Shown: positions 26,219-34,988 of the stretch, in pieces
Layout: every line of letters begins with the position of its first letter
Position numbering within the stretch: position 1 is the stretch's first letter
From: JAGPUQ01 sp036961295
GTDB taxonomy: Bacteria > Pseudomonadota > Gammaproteobacteria > Pseudomonadales > Porticoccaceae
Direction of reading: 5' to 3'
NCBI GenBank assembly: GCA_036961295.1
Contig: JBALVX010000001.1
Span: forward strand, 1,674,001 to 1,738,000
DNA: 64,000 bases
The notes under the pieces: model-generated
Seen by the model: the letters and a program-made list of their open reading frames with translations, nothing else
Database searches by the model: none
What the model was told of the DNA's origin: nothing
Translations under genes and position numbers: made by a program

Positions 26219-26698
26219 ATGAGTCTTGATCAACGGGAATTTCGGGACGCCCTGGGCGAGTTTGCTACCGGCGTCACGGTCGTCACCGCCAAAGATAAAG
26301 ACGGCACTCCCGTCGGCGCGACCGCCAACAGCTTTTCCTCCGTATCCCTGGATCCGCCGCTGGTGCTGTGGAACGTGGCCAAAACCGCTAATTGTTTCGA
26401 CGCCTTTAACGCCGCCGAGCACTTCGCCATTCATATTCTACACCGTGGACAGGAAGACATTTCCAAACGGTTCGCTACCAGAGACGCTGATAAGTTTTCC
26501 GGAGTTGAATGGAGTGAAAATTCAAACGGCACACCTCTGCTAGCCGACTTTGACGTGCGCTTCGAGTGCAGCACCGAACATCTCTACGACGGCGGTGATC
26601 ATTTAATTATTGTCGGCCGAGTTCACGCTATGGATAACAAAGCCCGCGAGCCACTAGGTTTTTATAAGGGCAAATACGCCAAAATCGTCACCGATTAA
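26219..26698 (+). CDS. Flavin reductase family (FMN-binding) protein
   Basis: A 159-residue split-barrel flavin reductase: FRDALGEFATGVTVVTAKD, NSFSSVSLDPPLVLWNVAK (about 38-56), FAIHILHRGQEDISKRFA and DHLIIVGRV near the end. Such proteins supply reduced FMN/FAD to two-component monooxygenases. No partner oxygenase lies directly beside it. The Met at 26219 has AGGAG 7 bp upstream. Confidence 0.9.
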   Translation: MSLDQREFRDALGEFATGVTVVTAKDKDGTPVGATANSFSSVSLDPPLVLWNVAKTANCFDAFNAAEHFAIHILHRGQEDISKRFATRDADKFSGVEWSENSNGTPLLADFDVRFECSTEHLYDGGDHLIIVGRVHAMDNKAREPLGFYKGKYAKIVTD

Positions 26699-26794
26699 AG
26701 CTAAAAAATTTATTCTCATACGACGCAATTGCACTGCAAGCAGATTCAAATTAATTCATAAATTAACTCATACATTAACAAAAGGAATCCGAAT

Positions 26795-27790
26795 ATGAGC
26801 GACTCATTTAATGCCCTGGTAATCGACAAAAATGATGCCGGACTCAGCGCAGCCATCAAACAATTGTCCGTCGCCGATCTGCCCGACGAAGATGTGCTGG
26901 TCGATATCGCCTACTCCACCGTCAACTATAAAGACGGCCTGGCGGTTACCGGCACTCTGCCCATCGTACAAAAATTCCCCATGGTCGGCGGTATTGATTT
27001 GGCCGGCACGGTAGCGGAATCCCGCGATGCACGCTTTAAACCTGGAGACAAAGTCCTGGTCAATGGCTACGGTTTGTCCGAGCGCCACTGGGGCGGTTAT
27101 TCGCAACGCCAAAAACTCAATCCAGATTTTCTGGTGCGAGTGCCCGACGCTTTTAGTCTGGAAGAAGCCATGGCTCTTGGCACCGCCGGTTACACCTCAA
27201 TGTTGTGTGTGCAGGCAATCCAGGACGGGGGCATTAAACCGGAAGACGGCCCCGTACTAGTCACTGGTGCAGCGGGCGGTGTGGGCACCGTCGCGATTAT
27301 GTTGCTGGCCAAACTCGGGTATCAGGTCACCGCCTCCACCGGACGCGTTGAAGAAGCCCGCGAACTTTTGGAAACACTCGGCGCTAGCGATATTATTTCC
27401 CGCGATGAACTGTCCCGAGACCCCGCCATGCTCGAAGCGGAAATCTGGGCGGCGGCGGTAGATAGCGTTGGCGACAACACTCTGGCAACCGTGCTCGCGC
27501 AAACTAAATACGACGGTACCGTCGCTGCTTGCGGCCTGGCTGCCAGCCCTAACTTGCCCACCACCGTTATGCCTTTTATCCTGCGTAGCGTAACGTTACG
27601 CGGTATCGACTCGGTGATGGCGCCACTGGAACGTCGGCAACGGGCCTGGGACGCACTGGCTGAACTCGTTGATCTGGATAAATTGCGCGCCATCTACAAC
27701 GTCGAGCCCATGAGCAAAGTACCCGAGATAGCCCCAGCTATTCTCGCCGGAAAAATCAAAGGTCGAGTCGTGATTGACGTTAATGCTTAA
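26795..27790 (+). CDS. acuI: Acrylyl-CoA reductase-type MDR oxidoreductase (AcuI/YhdH)
   Basis: An NADPH-dependent medium-chain reductase reducing acryloyl-CoA to propionyl-CoA. It has 331 residues with no zinc ligands: STVNYKDGLAVTG (about 41-53), GIDLAGTV, ALGTAGYTSMLC (about 128), the Rossmann motif GAAGGVGT (about 158) and GTVAACGLAASPNLPTTVMPFILRSVTLRGIDSV, which is diagnostic for the YhdH/AcuI subfamily. In marine bacteria the enzyme detoxifies acryloyl-CoA from DMSP breakdown and other sources. Its stop is followed directly by a 13-bp repeat array. Confidence 0.92.
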   Translation: MSDSFNALVIDKNDAGLSAAIKQLSVADLPDEDVLVDIAYSTVNYKDGLAVTGTLPIVQKFPMVGGIDLAGTVAESRDARFKPGDKVLVNGYGLSERHWGGYSQRQKLNPDFLVRVPDAFSLEEAMALGTAGYTSMLCVQAIQDGGIKPEDGPVLVTGAAGGVGTVAIMLLAKLGYQVTASTGRVEEARELLETLGASDIISRDELSRDPAMLEAEIWAAAVDSVGDNTLATVLAQTKYDGTVAACGLAASPNLPTTVMPFILRSVTLRGIDSVMAPLERRQRAWDALAELVDLDKLRAIYNVEPMSKVPEIAPAILAGKIKGRVVIDVNA

Positions 27791-27792
27791 AC

Positions 27793-27844
27793 CTTATTCG
27801 TAAAACTTGTTCGTAAACCTTCTTTGTAAACCTTCTTTGCAAAC
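27793..27844. repeat. Tandem repeat, 4 x 13 bp, directly after the acuI stop
   Basis: CTTATTCGTAAAA, CTTGTTCGTAAAC, CTTCTTTGTAAAC and CTTCTTTGCAAAC form a stepwise series; each unit resembles its neighbour most. Confidence 0.95.
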
Positions 27845-27908
27845 AAGAACGTGGCGCGGCACAGAGCATTTAGCTAAACAATAAGGCCTTATTCTCAGCT
27901 CTTATCAA

Positions 27909-28316
27909 TCAGCCCAGTGCCGGGCCACCTTTATCGACCCAGGTTTTAAGATCGAAGTATTCCCGCCACTGCTTAATTTTTCCGTCACTATCAAATTCAA
28001 AAATACCCAGTACTGGAAGCTCGTCCAGATCGCCTGAAGGCAGAGAAAAACTGTCCAGTCGTTCGGTAACTACGCGCTCGCCATCGGCAACAATCGTTAA
28101 TATCTCAAACTTGCAGGCGCTCGCCGCTGACAAAAATGGGGTCAAAAACCCGCGTATTTCATTGTGGCCTGTTAAGGGCGTCAAAGGCACATTGTGGTAC
28201 ACCGCATCCTCGCTCATAAGGGAAAGTATGCCTTCCACGTCGAGTCTCTCCCAGGCTTCACAAAAACTGGCTACGGTTTGGCGGTGATTTTCAGACAAAC
28301 GCTGGTCTACTGACAT
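27909..28316 (-). CDS. Limonene-1,2-epoxide hydrolase / SnoaL-like protein
   Basis: A 135-residue cone-shaped alpha+beta-barrel protein. The Asp-Arg-Asp triad of limonene epoxide hydrolases appears to be kept: Arg and Asp in VVTERLDSF (about 86-94) and the second Asp in WREYFDLKTW (about 119-128). An epoxide hydrolase activity is therefore plausible but the SnoaL/NTF2 fold also hosts isomerases. It converges with acuI and has its own ribosome-binding site (GGGAGAAG). Confidence 0.78.
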   Translation of the reverse strand: MSVDQRLSENHRQTVASFCEAWERLDVEGILSLMSEDAVYHNVPLTPLTGHNEIRGFLTPFLSAASACKFEILTIVADGERVVTERLDSFSLPSGDLDELPVLGIFEFDSDGKIKQWREYFDLKTWVDKGGPALG

Positions 28317-28459
28317 AACTCTTCTCCCATATTAATAATATCGAACCACTTTACACCAAATCACCCCACTCTAATTTTTTGGGGCGCGTTTAAAAGGAAA
28401 TTATTGCTTGTTAAGCGCCCTCTCTTCAACGAAACAGGCAGGGCAGCGCCCGATACTAT

Positions 28460-28491
28460 ATAAAAAAGCCCGGCCATAAAAAAGCCGGCTA
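28460..28491. repeat. 16-bp duplication of a terminator arm
   Basis: ATAAAAAAGCCCGGCC (28460-28475) and ATAAAAAAGCCGGCTA (28476-28491) are tandem; the second is one arm of the thiolase terminator. Confidence 0.8.
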
Positions 28492-28508
28492 ACGTAGCCG
28501 GCTTTTTT
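28478..28508 (-). terminator. Rho-independent terminator after the thiolase gene
   Basis: AAAAAAGCCGGCTA (28478-28491) pairs perfectly with TAGCCGGCTTTTTT (28495-28508), 3-nt loop. It ends 20 bp from the thiolase stop. Confidence 0.9.
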
Positions 28509-28527
28509 CAGAACACTTAGTGACCCG

Positions 28528-29706
28528 CTAGAACAATTCCACCGCAATCGCCGTGGCTTCACCGCCGCCGATACACAGGCTGGCAACGCCTTTTTTCTTG
28601 CTGTAGGTTTGTAGCGCCCCAAGCAAGGTCACAATAATACGTGCGCCACTGGCACCCAGGGGATGACCCAATGCGCAAGCGCCGCCGTGCACATTAACTT
28701 TGTCGTGGGGCAGGTTTAATTCGCGCATAGCAGCCATGGCAACTACGGCAAAGGCTTCGTTAATTTCGTAGAGATCAACGTCCTCGGCAGCCCAGCCGGT
28801 ATTGGCAAAAAGTTTTTTCAGTGCGCCAACCGGAGCAGTGGTAAACCACTCTGGCTCCTGAGCAAACTGGCTATAGCCACGAATCACAGCAACGGGTTTG
28901 AGACCCCGTTTTTCGGCTTCGCTTTGACGCATTAATACCAACGCCGCTGCACCGTCGGAAATCGAGCTGGCGTTCGCTGCCGTGACGGTGCCGTCGGCTT
29001 TAAAAGCGGGCCTTAAGGTTGGGATTTTATCGGGACGGGCATTACCGGGCTGCTCGTCGGTATCGATGACTTGTTCGCCGCCGCGAGTTTTTAAGGTCAC
29101 TGGAGCAATTTCACCTTTGAACTTGCCGGCGTCAATCGCGGCATTGGCACGACTCAAGGATTCAATGGCGTAGGCGTCCTGAGCTTCGCGGGTAAAAGTG
29201 TATTTACCGGCGCACTGCTCGGCGAATACGCCCATCAAACCGCCGGTGTAGGCATCCTCTAAACCGTCGGTAAACATATGATCTTGCAGTTCACCGTGAC
29301 CCAGGCGATAACCGCCGCGGGCTTTAGGCAATAAATACGGCGCATTACTCATGCTTTCCATACCACCGGCAACCACCACATCAGCTTGCCCGGCGAGCAA
29401 AGTATCGCAGGCCATCATCACGGTTTTCATCCCGGAGCCACACATTTTATTGACGGTGGTGGTACCGGCACTGACTGGAATTTCGGCACCCAAAGCAGCT
29501 TGTCGCGCTGGAGACTGGCCAACACCCGCGGGGAGTACGCAGCCCATCAATACTTCTTCGACGGCATCGGGAGCGACACCGCTACGCTGTAGGGCAGCGG
29601 CAATGGCTGTTGCGCCCAGCTTAGGAGAAGGCACGGACGAGAAATCGCCCATCATGCCGCCCATTGGGGTGCGGGCACTGCCGACAATAACGATTGGATC
29701 ATTCAT
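28528..29706 (-). CDS. Acetyl-CoA C-acetyltransferase (thiolase)
   Basis: Condenses two acyl-CoAs or cleaves 3-ketoacyl-CoA. It has 392 residues. The acyl-binding Cys is in NKMCGSGMKT (about 88-97), the catalytic His in NEAFAV and GGACALGHPLGASGARI (about 341-357), and the second Cys in CIGGGEATAIAVE near the C-terminus. The biosynthetic (PhaA/AtoB) type cannot be separated from a degradative role from sequence alone. Single-gene unit on the minus strand, ended by a strong terminator. Confidence 0.93.
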   Translation of the reverse strand: MNDPIVIVGSARTPMGGMMGDFSSVPSPKLGATAIAAALQRSGVAPDAVEEVLMGCVLPAGVGQSPARQAALGAEIPVSAGTTTVNKMCGSGMKTVMMACDTLLAGQADVVVAGGMESMSNAPYLLPKARGGYRLGHGELQDHMFTDGLEDAYTGGLMGVFAEQCAGKYTFTREAQDAYAIESLSRANAAIDAGKFKGEIAPVTLKTRGGEQVIDTDEQPGNARPDKIPTLRPAFKADGTVTAANASSISDGAAALVLMRQSEAEKRGLKPVAVIRGYSQFAQEPEWFTTAPVGALKKLFANTGWAAEDVDLYEINEAFAVVAMAAMRELNLPHDKVNVHGGACALGHPLGASGARIIVTLLGALQTYSKKKGVASLCIGGGEATAIAVELF

Positions 29707-29756
29707 GTGTTTGGCCTCTTGATCGGATACTAATGCTACGAGTAAAAATGGAAACC

Positions 29757-30263
29757 TTATTTAACCACTCGCAAGCGAGCGTGACCGCCGCCGGGATTCG
29801 ACGGTGGTTTTGGTGGTGTGTCGTCTGGTTCTGGCTCGGAAGGCTCTGCTGGGCGTTCAACAGGGGTTTTTGCCGGATCGCTCAAAGTTTTGTCAACCGA
29901 ACGCAAGGTGTGCCCCGGCGTTTTGGGTGCCTGGCCTGTATCCGGAGCTACTTCCGGTTCAAATGCCATGCCCTGCCCGTTTTCTCGGGCATAGATTCCT
30001 AAGATCGCATTGATGGGCACATAAATATCGGTGGGGATACCGCCAAAGCGGGTGTTAAAGCTCACCGCAGTGTCGTCCATGATGAAGTCTTGAGCGGCGC
30101 GGGGAGCAATATTAAGCACAATCTGCCCGTCGGTGACGTGGCTCTGAGGTACCAAAACCCCAGACTGGTAAGTATCGACTACCAGATGGGGAGTACAGTC
30201 GTTAGCCACTATCCAGTCGTAATAGGCCTTAACCAAATAAGGTCGATTAGATGACATTCCCAT
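29757..30263 (-). CDS. sspB: ClpXP protease specificity-enhancing factor SspB
   Basis: Delivers ssrA-tagged and RseA-type substrates to ClpXP. It has 168 residues. The folded domain starts RPYLVKAYYDWIVANDCTPHLVVD, followed by VSFNTRFGGIPTDIYVPINAILGIYAREN (about 69-97). A long charged and Pro-rich linker leads to the ClpX-binding tail GHARLRVVK. The start could be the first or third codon (both Met). It follows sspA by 40 bp as in most Gammaproteobacteria. Confidence 0.95.
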   Translation of the reverse strand: MGMSSNRPYLVKAYYDWIVANDCTPHLVVDTYQSGVLVPQSHVTDGQIVLNIAPRAAQDFIMDDTAVSFNTRFGGIPTDIYVPINAILGIYARENGQGMAFEPEVAPDTGQAPKTPGHTLRSVDKTLSDPAKTPVERPAEPSEPEPDDTPPKPPSNPGGGHARLRVVK

Positions 30264-30303
30264 TACGTTAACCCGTTCATTTACCAGCGCAAAATAATCG
30301 CAC

Positions 30304-30936
30304 TCAGATGTGCATATCTCGTTCGGCTTCAGTCAGACTTTCCTGGAATGCCGGCCGCGCAAATATACGTTGCATATAGCTGTGTAGAGGCTTGCACTGC
30401 TTGTTATTGGGCAGCGCAATATCGAGTATGGGCAAACGCCACAACAGCGGCGCTAAACAGCAATCCACCAGGGTAAATTCTTCGTTCATAAAAAAGGCTT
30501 TGTCGGTAAAGATGGGAGCCACACTCAACAGACTTTCGCGCAACTCTTTGCGCGCCTTCTCGGCCATCTTGGTTTCGCCTTTCGAATAAACAATATCGGC
30601 CTTATCACACCAGTCTTTTTCAATACGGTGCATGTACTGGCGACTCAAGGCTCGCGCTACCGGGTAGACCGGCAACAAGGGCGGGTGCGGGAAGCGCTCG
30701 TCCAGGTATTCCATCATCACCTTGGACTCGTAGAGTGCAAGGTCGCGATCGGCCAGTGTCGGCGTGGTGCCATAGGGATTGAGTTCAGTCAATTCCTCCG
30801 GCAAAGCGCCGTGATTGACCTCTTCGATATCAACGGTAACACCCTTTTCAGCCAGCACAATACGTACCCTGTGACTGTACTGACAGGAAGAATCGGAAAA
30901 TAGCGTCATGGTAGAACGCTTAGATACTACCCCCAT
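30304..30936 (-). CDS. sspA: Stringent starvation protein A (RNA polymerase-associated, GST fold)
   Basis: Binds RNA polymerase and alters transcription in stationary phase. It has 210 residues of GST fold without catalytic activity expected. Motifs include FSDSSCQYSHRVRIVLAEKGV (about 13-33), PYGTTPTLADRDLALYES (about 52-69) and the C-domain ALSRQYMHRIEKDW. The PHP surface motif of SspA is represented by the FPHPPLLPVYP segment (about 83-93). It follows the petBC gene by 24 bp. Confidence 0.95.
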   Translation of the reverse strand: MGVVSKRSTMTLFSDSSCQYSHRVRIVLAEKGVTVDIEEVNHGALPEELTELNPYGTTPTLADRDLALYESKVMMEYLDERFPHPPLLPVYPVARALSRQYMHRIEKDWCDKADIVYSKGETKMAEKARKELRESLLSVAPIFTDKAFFMNEEFTLVDCCLAPLLWRLPILDIALPNNKQCKPLHSYMQRIFARPAFQESLTEAERDMHI

Positions 30937-30960
30937 GATTTACCTCGTCGCCTATGGCGT

Positions 30961-33027
30961 TTAATGTATATCCTTCCAGTATTCACGGTTCAAGAGCCAG
31001 ACGAATACCAACAAGATCAAGAGAAACAACAAAACGCCATAACCGATAGAGCGACTCTTGTCCGCAATCGGGTTGGCCAGATAACTCATGAAATTCACTA
31101 AATCGTACACTGCAACATCAAATTCGTCGGCAGACAGTTCGCCTTCCTGTATCAACTTATAGCTGCCGCAGGGATCATTCAATATTGGCTCGCTGGTAAG
31201 CGGGTCAACGCGAACACCGCCGTTGTGGGCTAGCGACGGCCCGGGCGCGCACGCCGCCAGACCCTGTAAATCCAGCAGCGCATGGGGCATGCCCACGTTC
31301 TCGAATACTTTGTTGTTGACGCCAACCGGGCGATCCGGGTCGACATAAAAATGACGTAAATAGGTATAAACCCAACTCGGCGAACGCGCTCGTGTCACCA
31401 GGGTTAAATCTGGCGGCGGTGCACCAAACCATTCCTTACCCGACGCTTCGGACATCGACGCCTGCATCAAATCACCGATTTTCTGCTCGCCGAACACCAT
31501 GTTCTCGAGCATCAGGCCGTGGGGGATATCGAGATCATCGGCGACTCGCTCCCAGCGGGAAAACTTGGCACCGTGACAACCCATGCAATAGTTGGCAAAA
31601 GTCTGCGCGCCACGCTGTAGCGAAGCCTTATCTTGATAATCAACTTCAATTTTATCGCAGGCAATAGCACCACAGTCGTGAGTCGCTTCCGAACCCACCG
31701 CTTTCAAGGGGATCACTATTAGCGCAATCACAATACCCAGCACACCCATCGCACGCCAGAAACCCATGCCGCCGTCCATGGTGACCCTTTCTGGCTCCAC
31801 CCTGGTTTTTTCAAAGCGGGTCCAAAATGGCATCGCAACAAAATAGGCGAAATACAGTAGCGTACAAAATTGAGCCAATCCGGTGCGCGCCGGTGTCGGA
31901 GCTTTAATCCCCAATACACCAAGTATCACAAAGGACGCCGCAAATACCACCACGGCTACCCGGCTAATATTACCTTTGTAACGAATCGACTTAACCGGGC
32001 TACGATCAAGCCAGGGCAAGACAAACAGTATCGCCACCGCCGCCGCCATCACCATAAAGCCCAGTAGTTTTGCGGTTAGGGGACCAATCGAAAACGTCAC
32101 CGCCCGCAACATTGAATAATACGGGGTGAAATACCACACCGGCGCAATGTGCTCGGGGGTTTTCAGGGAGTTGGAATGCTCGAAGTTGGCCTTCTCAATA
32201 AAGTAGCCGCCCATCTCTGGCATAAAGAAAATAATAAAACAGAAAACAAACAGAAATACCGTGATCGGCACCAGGTCGTGAACCGTGTAATAGGGATGAA
32301 AGGGGATGCCGTCCAACGGAATGCCATTCGCATCTTTGTGCTTTTTGATTTCAACGCCATCCGGGTTATTGGACCCGACCTCGTGCAGCGCCAATAAGTG
32401 CAGGAATACCAAACCGATCAACACCAGCGGTACAGCGACCACATGCAGCGCAAAAAAGCGGGTAAGCGTAATACCGGAAATCAGATAATCACCACGTATC
32501 CAGTCAACAATGCCCTCACCGAAATAAGGAATCGCGCCAAACAGGTTAATAATGACCTGCGCGCCCCAGTAGGACATTTGGCCCCAGGGCAACACGTAAC
32601 CGAGAAAGGCCTCGGCCATCAGTGCCAGGTAAATACCCATGCCGAACAACCACACCAGCTCGCGAGGCGCTTTATAAGAGCCATAAAGCAAACCGCGGAA
32701 CATGTGCAGATAAACCACAATAAAGAAGGCGGAAGCGCCGGTGGAATGCATGTAGCGGAGAATCCAGCCGAAATCCACATCGCGCATGATGTATTCAACC
32801 GAGCCGAAGGCCCGTTCCGCCGAGGGATCGTAGCTCATGGTCAGCCAAATACCGGTTAACAACTGGTTAACCAACACTAATAACGACAGGACCCCAAAGA
32901 AATACCAAAAATTAAAATTCTTCGGCGCGTAATATTTCGCCATATGGGTGTCCCAGGCGCGCTGCACAGGCAGCCTCGCGTCGACCCATTTCCACAACCC
33001 GCTTAGACCTTTCATCAACAGGCTCAT
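30961..33027 (-). CDS. petBC: Cytochrome b / cytochrome c1 fusion protein of the bc1 complex
   Basis: One uninterrupted 688-codon frame encodes both redox subunits. Residues 1 to about 415 are cytochrome b: haem-ligand His in RYMHSTGAS/VVYLHMFRG and in LHVVAVP/LVFLHLLALH, and the quinol-site motif appears as PVWY. From about residue 420, after RVEPERVTMDGG, comes a hydrophobic signal-like segment (MGVLGIVIALIVIPLKAVGSEA), then cytochrome c1 with NYCMGCHG (haem c, about residue 480) and a C-terminal anchor helix. Most Gammaproteobacteria have separate petB and petC. A polyprotein cleaved after export is known as FbcH in Bradyrhizobium. It overlaps the Rieske gene by 4 bp. Confidence 0.95.
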   Translation of the reverse strand: MSLLMKGLSGLWKWVDARLPVQRAWDTHMAKYYAPKNFNFWYFFGVLSLLVLVNQLLTGIWLTMSYDPSAERAFGSVEYIMRDVDFGWILRYMHSTGASAFFIVVYLHMFRGLLYGSYKAPRELVWLFGMGIYLALMAEAFLGYVLPWGQMSYWGAQVIINLFGAIPYFGEGIVDWIRGDYLISGITLTRFFALHVVAVPLVLIGLVFLHLLALHEVGSNNPDGVEIKKHKDANGIPLDGIPFHPYYTVHDLVPITVFLFVFCFIIFFMPEMGGYFIEKANFEHSNSLKTPEHIAPVWYFTPYYSMLRAVTFSIGPLTAKLLGFMVMAAAVAILFVLPWLDRSPVKSIRYKGNISRVAVVVFAASFVILGVLGIKAPTPARTGLAQFCTLLYFAYFVAMPFWTRFEKTRVEPERVTMDGGMGFWRAMGVLGIVIALIVIPLKAVGSEATHDCGAIACDKIEVDYQDKASLQRGAQTFANYCMGCHGAKFSRWERVADDLDIPHGLMLENMVFGEQKIGDLMQASMSEASGKEWFGAPPPDLTLVTRARSPSWVYTYLRHFYVDPDRPVGVNNKVFENVGMPHALLDLQGLAACAPGPSLAHNGGVRVDPLTSEPILNDPCGSYKLIQEGELSADEFDVAVYDLVNFMSYLANPIADKSRSIGYGVLLFLLILLVFVWLLNREYWKDIH

Positions 33028-33629
33028 GCGCTTTCCCCCTCGTCAATACCAACCACCACGACCGAGTCGCTCTCATAGCTGTGTGGTGGTACCACCAGAT
33101 TTAAGGGCGCAGGTACACCTTTAAAAACCCGGCCTGCCAGATCAAATCTGGAGCCGTGGCAAGCACAAAAAAAGCCGCCGAGCCATTCCTCTCCAGTCCT
33201 GTTGAGATCTGTAGCACCAACCTCGGGACGGTACGTTGGCGCGCAACCAAGGTGCGTACACAAACCTACCAATATTAAATATTCTTCTTTGATAGCGCGA
33301 TTTTTAGGATCGACATATGTCGGCTGCTGGGGTTCTTCCGATTGAGGATCCAACAAACGATCTTCGGCTTTGGACAGCATTGCCAGCGCTTCCTGCGTGC
33401 GACGCAGAATATAAACCGGTCGACCACGCCAGGCTTCGGTGATCATTTCACCCGGCCGGATTTTACCAATATCGACTTTAACCGGTGCGCCAGCGGCTTT
33501 GGCCTTGGCGTTGGGCTGCCAGGAACCTACAAACGGTACCGCAGCACCTACCACACCAACCGCACCAACCACACAGGTGGCGCCCGTTAATACACGGCGA
33601 CGGGTTAGATTTACACCCTCATTGCTCAT
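33024..33629 (-). CDS. petA: Ubiquinol-cytochrome c reductase Rieske iron-sulfur subunit
   Basis: 2Fe-2S subunit of the bc1 complex, exported folded by Tat. I place the start at 33629: GAGGAGAG then precedes it by about 6-8 bp, and the protein opens with the twin-arginine LTRRRVLTG and a hydrophobic anchor. About 201 residues. Cluster ligands are in CTHLGC and CACHGSRF, with the two extra Cys forming the stabilising disulfide. Upstream of petBC with ATGA-type overlap. The order rplM-rpsI-petA-petBC-sspA-sspB is conserved. Confidence 0.95.
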   Translation of the reverse strand: MSNEGVNLTRRRVLTGATCVVGAVGVVGAAVPFVGSWQPNAKAKAAGAPVKVDIGKIRPGEMITEAWRGRPVYILRRTQEALAMLSKAEDRLLDPQSEEPQQPTYVDPKNRAIKEEYLILVGLCTHLGCAPTYRPEVGATDLNRTGEEWLGGFFCACHGSRFDLAGRVFKGVPAPLNLVVPPHSYESDSVVVVGIDEGESA

Positions 33630-33795
33630 CAGAGCTCTCCTCAACAACTCGGTGATAAACAGACGAACTGACTAAGCAGTACGTGGGAAGCCACACCTAA
33701 TAACACGGCGGGAAATAGCGCGCCATAGTACTTAAAAGCGCAGCAACTAACAAGTAAAACTTACACAAAATTCAGGCAAGCCACTGTTTTTTAAG

Positions 33796-33825
33796 CAAAA
33801 AAATGCCCGGTGTAAAACCGGGCAT
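33796..33825 (-). terminator. Rho-independent terminator after rpsI
   Basis: ATGCCCGG (33803-33810) pairs with CCGGGCAT (33818-33825). On the minus strand the stem is followed by seven T residues (33802-33796). It separates the ribosomal operon from petA. Confidence 0.88.
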
Positions 33826-33846
33826 CGGGCAACTCCAGAGCGTTTT

Positions 33847-34239
33847 TTAACGCTTGGAGAACTGCGGACGCTTGCGCGCTTTGTGCAGGCCAATTTTCTT
33901 ACGCTCCACTTCGCGAGCATCGCGAGTCAGAAACCCGGCTTTGCGCAGTGTCGGACGTAAATTCTCGTCGTAAGCCAGCAGAGCACGAGCCAGACCGTGG
34001 CGAATCGCACCCGCCTGACCGAAGCTACCACCACCGGCAACCGTTGCCATGATGTCGAACTTGCCAAGAAACTCGGTTACTTCCAGCGGCTGTCGCACAA
34101 TCATGCGCGCCACTTCACGGCCAAAATACACGTCGATATCGCGATTGTTGATCTTGATATTGCCGCTGCCAGGAGAAAGAAATACCCGCGCCGAAGAGGT
34201 TTTACGTCGGCCAGTGCCGTAGTAGGGAGTGTCTGCCAT
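33847..34239 (-). CDS. rpsI: 30S ribosomal protein S9
   Basis: A 130-residue protein with YYGTGRRKTSSARVFL at the start, GGGSFGQAGAIRHGLARALL in the middle and the basic tail KARKRPQFSKR that reaches the ribosomal P site. Full length for the family. It follows rplM by 12 bp and ends at a clear terminator. Confidence 0.98.
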   Translation of the reverse strand: MADTPYYGTGRRKTSSARVFLSPGSGNIKINNRDIDVYFGREVARMIVRQPLEVTEFLGKFDIMATVAGGGSFGQAGAIRHGLARALLAYDENLRPTLRKAGFLTRDAREVERKKIGLHKARKRPQFSKR

Positions 34240-34251
34240 GATGTGCTATTC

Positions 34252-34680
34252 CTAAATATCGAGTGCTTGAGGTTGCTGAGCTGCGTGGGGATGTGCATCA
34301 CCGGCGTAGACTTTCAGCTTTCTGTACATATCTCGGCCCAGAGGACCTTTCGGCAACATACCCTTCACCGCCATTTCGAGCGCTCGCTCTGGAGCACGAT
34401 CAATCAGCTTTTCAAAACTGATGCCCTTGATACCACCGGGATAACCGGTGTGACGATAATAGATTTTGTCGGTGGCTTTCTTGCCGGTAACCCGTACTTT
34501 TTCGGCATTAACCACGACAATGTAGTCGCCGGTATCCACATGGGGAGTAAATTCCGGCTTGTGCTTGCCACGCAGACGATGAGCAATGCTGCTGGCGAGA
34601 CGACCAAGGGTTTTTTCGGCCGCATCGACGACAAACCAGTCGTGAACTACGGTCTCAGATTTAGCGCTATAAGTTTTCAT
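34252..34680 (-). CDS. rplM: 50S ribosomal protein L13
   Basis: The start at 34680 gives MKTYSAK and the standard 142 residues; the 13 extra upstream codons in frame are unlike the family. Motifs are LGRLASSIAHRLRGKHK (about 27-43), GDYIVVVNAEKVRVTGKK and RAVKGML-like PERALEMAVKGMLPKGPLGR (about 94-113). It heads the rplM-rpsI operon with a strong promoter about 90 bp upstream. Confidence 0.98.
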   Translation of the reverse strand: MKTYSAKSETVVHDWFVVDAAEKTLGRLASSIAHRLRGKHKPEFTPHVDTGDYIVVVNAEKVRVTGKKATDKIYYRHTGYPGGIKGISFEKLIDRAPERALEMAVKGMLPKGPLGRDMYRKLKVYAGDAHPHAAQQPQALDI

Positions 34681-34988
34681 GACTGTATCAACTTCGCCTG
34701 GGGTCAGCTTGAACGACAACCAATAGTCTGGATGCCGCCAAAGGAATGGGGGTCTAAAAAAAGAGGGCGAATTCTACCGGCACAATCACAGTAGATCAAG
34801 GCCGGATTACACTAAGTTGCACAATAATCTGCCCATCGCTCGATATGGTGCCCCAATCACTGCGCAATCACCGCATAAGGAGACTTGGCTGGCAGCTGAT
34901 TGTACACGATGTGTACAGCTCGTATCTGACTGTACGCTGGGGTTATGGGCTTACTAACTGAGGGCAAGGTTCAGGGCATAGTTCAGAG
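34681..34988. other. Intergenic region between zapE and rplM (308 bp)
   Basis: Holds the rplM promoter and a leader of about 85 nt in which L13 autoregulation could act, as in other Gammaproteobacteria. Nearer zapE there is a 12-bp duplication (GGCAAGGTTCAG/GGCATAGTTCAG) just after its stop. No coding potential seen. Confidence 0.6.
34771..34799 (-). promoter_or_regulatory. Sigma-70 promoter of rplM-rpsI
   Basis: On the minus strand TTGATC (34799-34794) and TAGAAT (34776-34771) are separated by 17 bp, close to consensus and correctly placed for rplM. Confidence 0.65.

Noticed and set aside
30961..33027. PVWY instead of PEWY in cytochrome b as a novelty
   Set aside because: From general knowledge this variant is common in beta- and gammaproteobacterial cytochrome b, so only the fusion is reported.
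33997..34794. 265-codon plus-strand frame over rpsI and rplM
   Set aside because: It is the antisense shadow of two certain ribosomal genes and shows no family resemblance.
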